A DNA stretch of 64,000 nucleotides. Source: Lichenihabitans sp033947565 (GTDB lineage Bacteria > Pseudomonadota > Alphaproteobacteria > Rhizobiales > Beijerinckiaceae). Numbering within the stretch: position 1 is the first letter of the stretch; the number at the start of each line of letters is the position of its first letter. The DNA is taken from NCBI RefSeq assembly GCF_033947565.1, contig NZ_JARPVX010000015.1, forward strand, positions 7,862 through 71,861, written 5' to 3'. The notes beneath the pieces were generated by a model, which was not told the DNA's origin, did no database searches, and worked only from the letters and a program-made list of their open reading frames with translations. Shown here in pieces: positions 59,025-64,000 of the stretch. Both the position numbers and the translations under genes were made by a program.

Positions 59025-60749
59025 CTATTCGGCCGCGGCGCTGCCGCTCCTGCGCCCGGGCTCGCTGACGCCGCCATTCTCCACCACGATCGTGCGGTCG
59101 GCGTCCTCGATGGTGGCGAGCCGGTGTGCGATCACCAGCGTGGTGCGTCCGGCCGCGAGTTCGTTCAAGGATTGCTGGATGTCGCGCTCGGTCGCGGTGT
59201 CGAGCGCCGAGGTCGCCTCGTCGAGGATCAACAGCGCCGGGTCCTTCAGGAACACCCGGGCGATGGCGAGGCGCTGCTTCTGGCCGCCCGACAGCCTGAC
59301 GCCGCGCTCGCCCACCACGGTCTCGAGGCCGTCCGGCAGGTCGGCCAGCATGCCGTCGAGCCGGGCGCGTCGCACGGCGGTCAGGATATCGGCGTCGCTC
59401 GCCCCAAGTCGCCCATAGGCGACGTTCTCGCGGATGGTGCCGCCGAACAAGAACACATCCTGCTGCACGATGCCGATCTGGCTGCGCAAGGAGGCGAGCG
59501 TCATGTCGCGGATGTCGATGCCATCCACTGTGATGCGGCCGCTCGAAAGGTCGTAGAAGCGCGGCAGCAGCGACAACAGCGTGGTCTTGCCGGCGCCCGA
59601 CGGCCCGACGAACGCGACCGTTTCGCCGGCACGGATCGACAGGTCGACGGTGCGCAGCACGGGGGCGCCGCGCCCATAGCCGAAGCCGACACCCTCGAAG
59701 CGGATGTCGCCCCGCACGGGACCGATCGGCTTGGCGCCGGGCTTGTCGGCGATATCCGGCACCTCGTCGAGCAGCGCCTGATAGCGCCGGAAGCCGGCGA
59801 GCCCCTTCGGATAGGTCTCGATCACGGCGTTGATCTTGTCGATCGGCCGGAAGAACACGCCCACCAGCAACAGGAACCCCACAAAGGCGCCGTTGCTGAG
59901 CTGGCCGTGCAGCACGAACCAGGTGCCGGCCAGCATCACGGTGAGTTGCGTCACCCGCATGCTGAAATAAGACAGCGACGTGCTGGCCGCCATCACCCGA
60001 TAGGCTTCGAGTTTGGTGCTGCGGTATTTGGCGTTGTCGATCGCGAAAAGCGCCCGTTCGTGCTCCTCATTGGCAAAGGCCTGCACCACGCGAATGCCGC
60101 CGACGTTCTCTTCGATGCGCACGTTGAAGGCGCCGACGCGCCCATAGAGCGCCTGCCAGTTCGCCGTCATGCGGCCGCCATAACGGCTCGTCAGCCAGGC
60201 CGTGAACGGCACCACGGCGGCCGTGATCAGCGCCAGCCGCCAATTGACGTCGAGCATCAGCACGAAGGCGCCCAGGAAGGTCATCACGGCGATCAGCAGG
60301 TCTTCTGGCCCGTGATGCGCCACCTCGCCGATCTCCTCGAGGTCCTTGGTGATGCGGGCCACGAGCAGGCCGGTCTTCTGGCTGTCGAAAAAGCGAAACG
60401 ACAGTTTTTGCAGATGCTCGAAGGCTTTCCGCCGCATCTCGGTCTCGATGTTGATGCCGAGCATGTGGCCCCAATAGGTCACGATGGCCATCAGTCCCGT
60501 GTTCAGGGCGTAGATCCCCAGCAGCACCACCGTGGCCAGCAGGATCAACGGCCAGTTCTGCCCGGGCAGCAGCCGATCGACGAAGCTCGACACCGCCAGC
60601 GGGAAGCCGAGCTCCAGCAGGCCCGACACCACCGCGCAGGAGAAATCCACCAGGAACAGCGTCCTGTGGGGGCGGTAGTAGGTCAGGAAGCGGCGGGCGA
60701 GCTGCAGCGAGGTCATGGCGTCCGGTGTGGGAAGCGGCATCCGGGCCAA
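59025..60749 (-). CDS. MsbA-like ABC exporter (membrane and ATPase fused)
   Basis: A 574-residue half-transporter. Six membrane segments span residues 30-320, and the ATPase domain about 345-570 has Walker A Gly-Pro-Ser-Gly-Ala-Gly-Lys-Thr-Thr, signature Leu-Ser-Gly-Gly-Gln-Lys-Gln-Arg and Walker B 'LLILDEATSALD', and ends at the H-loop 'VIAHRLAT'. It works as a homodimer, probably exporting a lipid or hydrophobic compound. ATG 60716 is an alternative start. The stop lies 79 bases upstream of the cupin gene on the same strand. Confidence 0.88.
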   Translation of the reverse strand: MARMPLPTPDAMTSLQLARRFLTYYRPHRTLFLVDFSCAVVSGLLELGFPLAVSSFVDRLLPGQNWPLILLATVVLLGIYALNTGLMAIVTYWGHMLGINIETEMRRKAFEHLQKLSFRFFDSQKTGLLVARITKDLEEIGEVAHHGPEDLLIAVMTFLGAFVLMLDVNWRLALITAAVVPFTAWLTSRYGGRMTANWQALYGRVGAFNVRIEENVGGIRVVQAFANEEHERALFAIDNAKYRSTKLEAYRVMAASTSLSYFSMRVTQLTVMLAGTWFVLHGQLSNGAFVGFLLLVGVFFRPIDKINAVIETYPKGLAGFRRYQALLDEVPDIADKPGAKPIGPVRGDIRFEGVGFGYGRGAPVLRTVDLSIRAGETVAFVGPSGAGKTTLLSLLPRFYDLSSGRITVDGIDIRDMTLASLRSQIGIVQQDVFLFGGTIRENVAYGRLGASDADILTAVRRARLDGMLADLPDGLETVVGERGVRLSGGQKQRLAIARVFLKDPALLILDEATSALDTATERDIQQSLNELAAGRTTLVIAHRLATIEDADRTIVVENGGVSEPGRRSGSAAAE

Positions 60750-61212
60750 CGGCGCCGGACGAAGGCGGGAAGGGGGCCTATGCCCGTCGCGTGCAGTTCA
60801 TACGAGGATTTGATCCGCTTGGAAATGATACGCGAGACCGTGCAGGGAGGCATGTCGCTGGCAGGTTCTGCAATGGCGTCCACTGTCTGACTTGGCTTCG
60901 AATAGTTCCAAAATGGAATAGTTATAAAACGTGCTGTTTTGAGTGTCTCCAATGTAGAGGCGTGAGACTGCATTGCAACGTTGCTGAACATAACGTTGAC
61001 TTCATTTCCGATCTGCCTAAGTCCCTTGCTGGAATGATTGGGGCGCCTGTTGGCAGTCTCGAGTCCTGGGTATGGTGGGATCGATTGCGTATGGGTAGGG
61101 CGACGCGGCGGGGCGCAGGACGCACGCAACGGCCGATCGGATGCCGTGCCGCTACGCCCGCTGCCGTCCTGCGAGAGGCCGGGCGCGGGGTCGCCCGCAT
61201 GGGCGATCGGCC
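60750..61212. other. 463-base divergent control region of iron-uptake operon
   Basis: No gene supported. An AT-rich patch holds direct repeats GAATAGTT at 60900-60907 and 60916-60923 (16 bases apart) and the inverted repeat TTCCA-AAA-TGGAA at 60906-60918, followed by TTATAAAAC. Further on are two AACGTTG copies near 60976 and 60992. These are candidates for iron-responsive regulation, but no classical Fur box is evident. Confidence 0.4.
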
Positions 61213-62037
61213 ATGCTGAAGCAGATGTTTCAAACCGTCGAGCCAGGATCGCGGGTCGCCGGGGCAGGGGACCTTGCGGCCGACAGCGTCGCGGTCACGC
61301 TCGATGGGCGCCTCATCCTGCAGCCCACCAGCCTTCGCTTCGGCCGCGGGGCGGTGGTCGGCATCCTCGGCCACAACGGCTCGGGCAAGACCACGCTGTT
61401 GAAATGCCTGGCCCGCCAGCTCATGCCGACGGGCGGTACCGTCCGGCTCGGAGGTCGTCCGGCGGGCGCCTGGGGGCCGCGGCCCTTTGCCCGGCAGCTC
61501 GCCTACCTGCCGCAGCAAACGCCGGCATCGACGGGCTTGACCGGGCGCGAGCTTGTGGCTTTCGGGCGCTATCCCTGGCACGGGCCGCTCGGCCGCGTCG
61601 GGCCGGTCGGGCGGCGCGCCATCGCGGACGCGTTGCGGTTGTCGGGCACCGAGGCCTTTGCCGACCGCCTGATCGACAGCCTGTCGGGCGGCGAGCGTCA
61701 GCGCGTCTGGATCGCCATGCTGATCGCCCAGGAGACCGGCTTCATCCTGCTCGACGAGCCTATCGCGGCGCTCGACCTCAAGCACCAGATCGAGGTGCTC
61801 GAGGTGCTGCGCGGCCTCGCCCGCCGCCGCAACACCGGCATCGTTCTGGTGCTGCACGACATCAACATGGCGGCCCGGTTCTGCGACCGGATCGTGGCGC
61901 TGCGCAACGGCATGGTGGTGGCCGAGGGCACGCCCGACGACGTCATGCGGGCGGATGCACTCGAGGCCATCTACGACCTTCCCATGCGGGTCTTCGACGC
62001 CGCCGTGACGGGTCATCGCATCGGGGTGCCGGCCTGA
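61213..62037 (+). CDS. fhuC: Iron-siderophore ABC transporter ATPase (FhuC-like)
   Basis: A 274-residue ABC ATPase with Walker A Gly-His-Asn-Gly-Ser-Gly-Lys-Thr-Thr, 'LAYLPQQTPASTGLTGRELVAFGRYPWHG' (typical of the siderophore/haem class), signature Leu-Ser-Gly-Gly-Glu-Arg-Gln-Arg and Walker B 'FILLDEPIAALD'. Start 61213 is preferred over 61141, whose residues are Arg-rich. First gene of a coupled fhuCDB-like operon; stop and next start overlap as TGATG. The siderophore type (hydroxamate likely by gene order) is inferred. Confidence 0.85.
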   Translation: MLKQMFQTVEPGSRVAGAGDLAADSVAVTLDGRLILQPTSLRFGRGAVVGILGHNGSGKTTLLKCLARQLMPTGGTVRLGGRPAGAWGPRPFARQLAYLPQQTPASTGLTGRELVAFGRYPWHGPLGRVGPVGRRAIADALRLSGTEAFADRLIDSLSGGERQRVWIAMLIAQETGFILLDEPIAALDLKHQIEVLEVLRGLARRRNTGIVLVLHDINMAARFCDRIVALRNGMVVAEGTPDDVMRADALEAIYDLPMRVFDAAVTGHRIGVPA

Positions 62038-62960
62038 TGGGGGGCGCCACATCGCTTTCGCGGCGCGTTTTGCTGGCGGCCGCCATGTCGGCGGGGCTCG
62101 GGGCGGGTCGGGCCGAAGCCGAGGCGCCGCCCCGGCGCCTGGCCAGCCTCGATTGGGGCTGGGCCTCGACGCTGATCGCCATGGGGCTCGCGCCGGTGGG
62201 GGTGACGGAAACCCGGCTTTATGCCGACTGGGTGGGCGAGCCGGCCTTGCCGCCCGGCACGGCCGAACTCGGGTTTCGCACCGCCCCGAACCTCGAAACG
62301 CTGTTGTTGCTCCGCCCCGACCTGATCCTCACCAGCGATCTCAATGCGGCCCTCCAGCCGCAGCTCGAACGCATCGCGCCCACCTTCGAGAGCCGGGTTT
62401 TCGCCGACAACCGCCGGCCGCTCCTGAATGCGCGGGCCGACGTGAGCCGGCTGGGTGTCCGGCTCGGACGCGAGGCCGCCGCCGAAACCTGGCTCGCCGA
62501 GAGCGCCCGCCGGTTCGCGGCTGCGCGATCGCGGCTCAGCGGGCTGCAGGGCCATCCCGTGGTGCCGGTGCAGTTCGTCGATGATCGCCATCTGATCTAC
62601 TACGGGGCTGGGAGCCTTTACGGCGACGTCATCGTGGCGCTCGGGCTACGCTCGGCCTATCCGGGTGCCACCAGCCAGTGGGGCCACCGGTCCGACGACC
62701 TTGCCAGCCTCGCATCCCTGCCGCCAGCCGACTTGCTGCTCGTGGCGCCGGTGCCGCCGGCCAGCGAGGCTGCCCTCACGGGGCCGAGCCTGTTGGCAAG
62801 CCTGATTGCAGCGGCGGGACGGCGCGCCTACCGGCTGCCGCAATGCTGGACCTTCGGCGAGCTCGCGGCCGCGACGCGCTTTGCCGAGCAGCTGGTCGAT
62901 GCACTTGCGCTGCACGACGGTGAGGCGGTTTCGCCTGTTGAACGCAGGTCCCGCACGTGA
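62037..62960 (+). CDS. fhuD: Iron-siderophore ABC transporter binding protein (FhuD-like)
   Basis: A 307-residue periplasmic protein. The N-terminal Ser-Arg-Arg-Val-Leu-Leu followed by a hydrophobic stretch is Tat-like, as in FhuD. The mature part has 'LASLDWGWASTLIAMGLAPVGVTE', 'LGFRTAPNLETLLLLRPDLILTS' and a 'PADLLLVAPV' segment of the Peripla_BP_2 fold. The start overlaps the FhuC-like stop by one base, and the stop overlaps the next start (GTGA at 62957). It delivers ferric siderophore to the permease encoded next. Confidence 0.85.
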   Translation: MGGATSLSRRVLLAAAMSAGLGAGRAEAEAPPRRLASLDWGWASTLIAMGLAPVGVTETRLYADWVGEPALPPGTAELGFRTAPNLETLLLLRPDLILTSDLNAALQPQLERIAPTFESRVFADNRRPLLNARADVSRLGVRLGREAAAETWLAESARRFAAARSRLSGLQGHPVVPVQFVDDRHLIYYGAGSLYGDVIVALGLRSAYPGATSQWGHRSDDLASLASLPPADLLLVAPVPPASEAALTGPSLLASLIAAAGRRAYRLPQCWTFGELAAATRFAEQLVDALALHDGEAVSPVERRSRT

Positions 62961-64000
62961 CGGTACGGGTTCCCACGCGCGTCCCTGCGGCACCCGATAG
63001 GGCCGGGGCTTGGCTCCTGGCCGGCGGCCTCGGCGTTTTGGCGCTGCTGTGCGCCGCCTGGCAGCTCGGCCATGCGCTCGCGCCGGCGCGCTGGATCGCA
63101 TCCGCCTTCGCACCGGGCCGCGACGCGGCCGCGCTGGTGTTTCATTTCAGCACCCTCCCACGCCTGGCCGTGGCTGCCCTGGCGGGTGGGGCGCTGGCCC
63201 TGGCCGGGGCGCTGTTCCAGCATGTGCTTGGCAATCCGCTCGCGTCGCCGGTCACGCTGGGTGTGTCGGCTGGCGCTCAGCTGGCCTTGGTTGTCGTGAC
63301 GGTGGCGGCGCCGGCGACGCTCGGGGCTTGGCCGCAAACGGCGGCGCTCGGCGGCGGGCTCGGGGCCGTGGTGCTCACCTTGGCGGTGGCGGCGCCCTGG
63401 CGGTTCGCGCCGGCGGCCGTGATCCTGGCCGGGCTGGCGATCGGCTTGTTTTGCGGCAGCCTCGGCCACGCGCTGAGGCTGTTCAACCAGGAATACCTGT
63501 CGTCTGTGGTGTTGTGGAACGCCGGCGCGCTCGGCCAGCAGGATTGGTCCGTGGTGCGGACACTTCTGCCTCGCCTCGCCGGTCTGGCCGCCCTGGCGGC
63601 CCTGTTGGTGCGGCCGCTTGGGCTGATGGGCTTCGGTGAGGACGGCGCGCGCGGGCTCGGGTTGCCGGCCGCTCCCTTTCGCATGCTGACGCTGGTGGTC
63701 GGGGTCGGCCTTGCGGCCGTGGTGACGGCTTCGGTCGGCAGCATCGGCTTCGTCGAGATCGCGGCGCCATTGGTGGCGCGGCTTGCGGGAGCGCGGCGGC
63801 TCGGGGTGCGGCTCGTCGTGGCGCCCGCGGTGGGCGCCGCCATGCTGGTGATCGTCGACACCGTTGTGCAGGTCATCAACGCACGCTTTGCGACCGCGAT
63901 CCCCACCGGCGCCGCCACGGCGCTGCTGGCCGCGCCGCTGTTGCTCGTGCTGGCGCCGCGGCTGCGGCCCGATCCACGCGCCGGCGCGCCGGACTGGGGC
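62957..64000 (+). CDS. fhuB: Iron-siderophore ABC transporter permease (FhuB-like), partial
   Basis: Frame open from GTG 62957 to the window end (348 codons, no stop), so only the first part is present. Multiple membrane segments and the FecCD signature 'ALAGGALALAGALFQHVLGNPLASPVTLGVSAGAQ' identify the family. FhuB is a double-length permease of about 650 residues, and the sequence near the end ('LLLVLAPRLRPD') looks like the end of the first half. Overlaps FhuD-like by 4 bases. It should pair with the FhuC-like ATPase. Confidence 0.85.
   Translation, partial: MTVRVPTRVPAAPDRAGAWLLAGGLGVLALLCAAWQLGHALAPARWIASAFAPGRDAAALVFHFSTLPRLAVAALAGGALALAGALFQHVLGNPLASPVTLGVSAGAQLALVVVTVAAPATLGAWPQTAALGGGLGAVVLTLAVAAPWRFAPAAVILAGLAIGLFCGSLGHALRLFNQEYLSSVVLWNAGALGQQDWSVVRTLLPRLAGLAALAALLVRPLGLMGFGEDGARGLGLPAAPFRMLTLVVGVGLAAVVTASVGSIGFVEIAAPLVARLAGARRLGVRLVVAPAVGAAMLVIVDTVVQVINARFATAIPTGAATALLAAPLLLVLAPRLRPDPRAGAPDWG

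Noticed and set aside
61038..62036. N-terminal extension of the FhuD-like frame to 61038
   Set aside because: The upstream part overlaps FhuC-like in another frame and is Arg/Pro-rich; the coupled start at 62037 with its Tat-like signal is the real one.

Overview
The window is high-GC DNA, most likely from an alphaproteobacterium of the Hyphomicrobiales (Methylobacterium/Beijerinckiaceae-like). The grounds are codon use, the YsnF/DUF937/PsiF stress-type small proteins, a GCG-type small exported protein and the gene repertoire. The species cannot be fixed from sequence alone.

Layout. (1) 1-5070: end of a two-permease sugar ABC transporter, an exported alpha/beta hydrolase, and an N-methylproline-demethylase-like flavoenzyme divergent from a TetR regulator. 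(2) 5341-11676: a translationally coupled signalling operon (hybrid kinase, GAF/PAS kinase, PAS-LuxR protein) followed by a single-domain receiver. (3) 12015-16721: a run of stress/envelope small genes (YsnF-type, DUF937, PDZ, small exported proteins). (4) 17421-21704: an orphan urtA divergent from a MocR-type regulator whose PLP lysine is replaced by Arg and which continues in frame into a MOSC and a rubredoxin domain. (5) 22155-29429: a large trimeric autotransporter with a coupled periplasmic protein, a sulfotransferase, a glycosyltransferase-like protein and an exported protein. (6) 29500-30377: a broken IS5/IS427-type insertion sequence.

(7) 30890-50856 looks like a mosaic integrative mobilizable element ending at a tRNA-Arg(CCG) gene. 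It has a MobF relaxase-helicase, a small accessory protein, a ParA-like ATPase, a membrane protein and a VirD4/TraG coupling protein, but no mating-pair apparatus. Its cargo includes regulators, an XRE-controlled exported/zinc-ribbon operon, a RelE-like gene coupled to an HTH-ImmA/IrrE protease, a coupled pair of a ThyA-family enzyme with a dCMP-type Asp and a putative alpha-glutamyl/putrescinyl-thymine-pyrophosphorylase-like protein, and a frameshifted AbiV gene. A large serine recombinase reads into the tRNA. The ThyA-like/aGPT-like cassette facing the HTH-protease is the most promising candidate for an undescribed (defence or nucleotide-modification) system.

(8) 50973-64000 is core-like: a ribose-type ABC transporter (binding protein, ATPase, permease), a type II NADH dehydrogenase, a receiver paralogous to the one in region 2, an AI-2E-family transporter with a long C-terminal extension, a cupin, an MsbA-like ABC exporter, and a FhuCDB-like iron-siderophore uptake operon cut by the window end.
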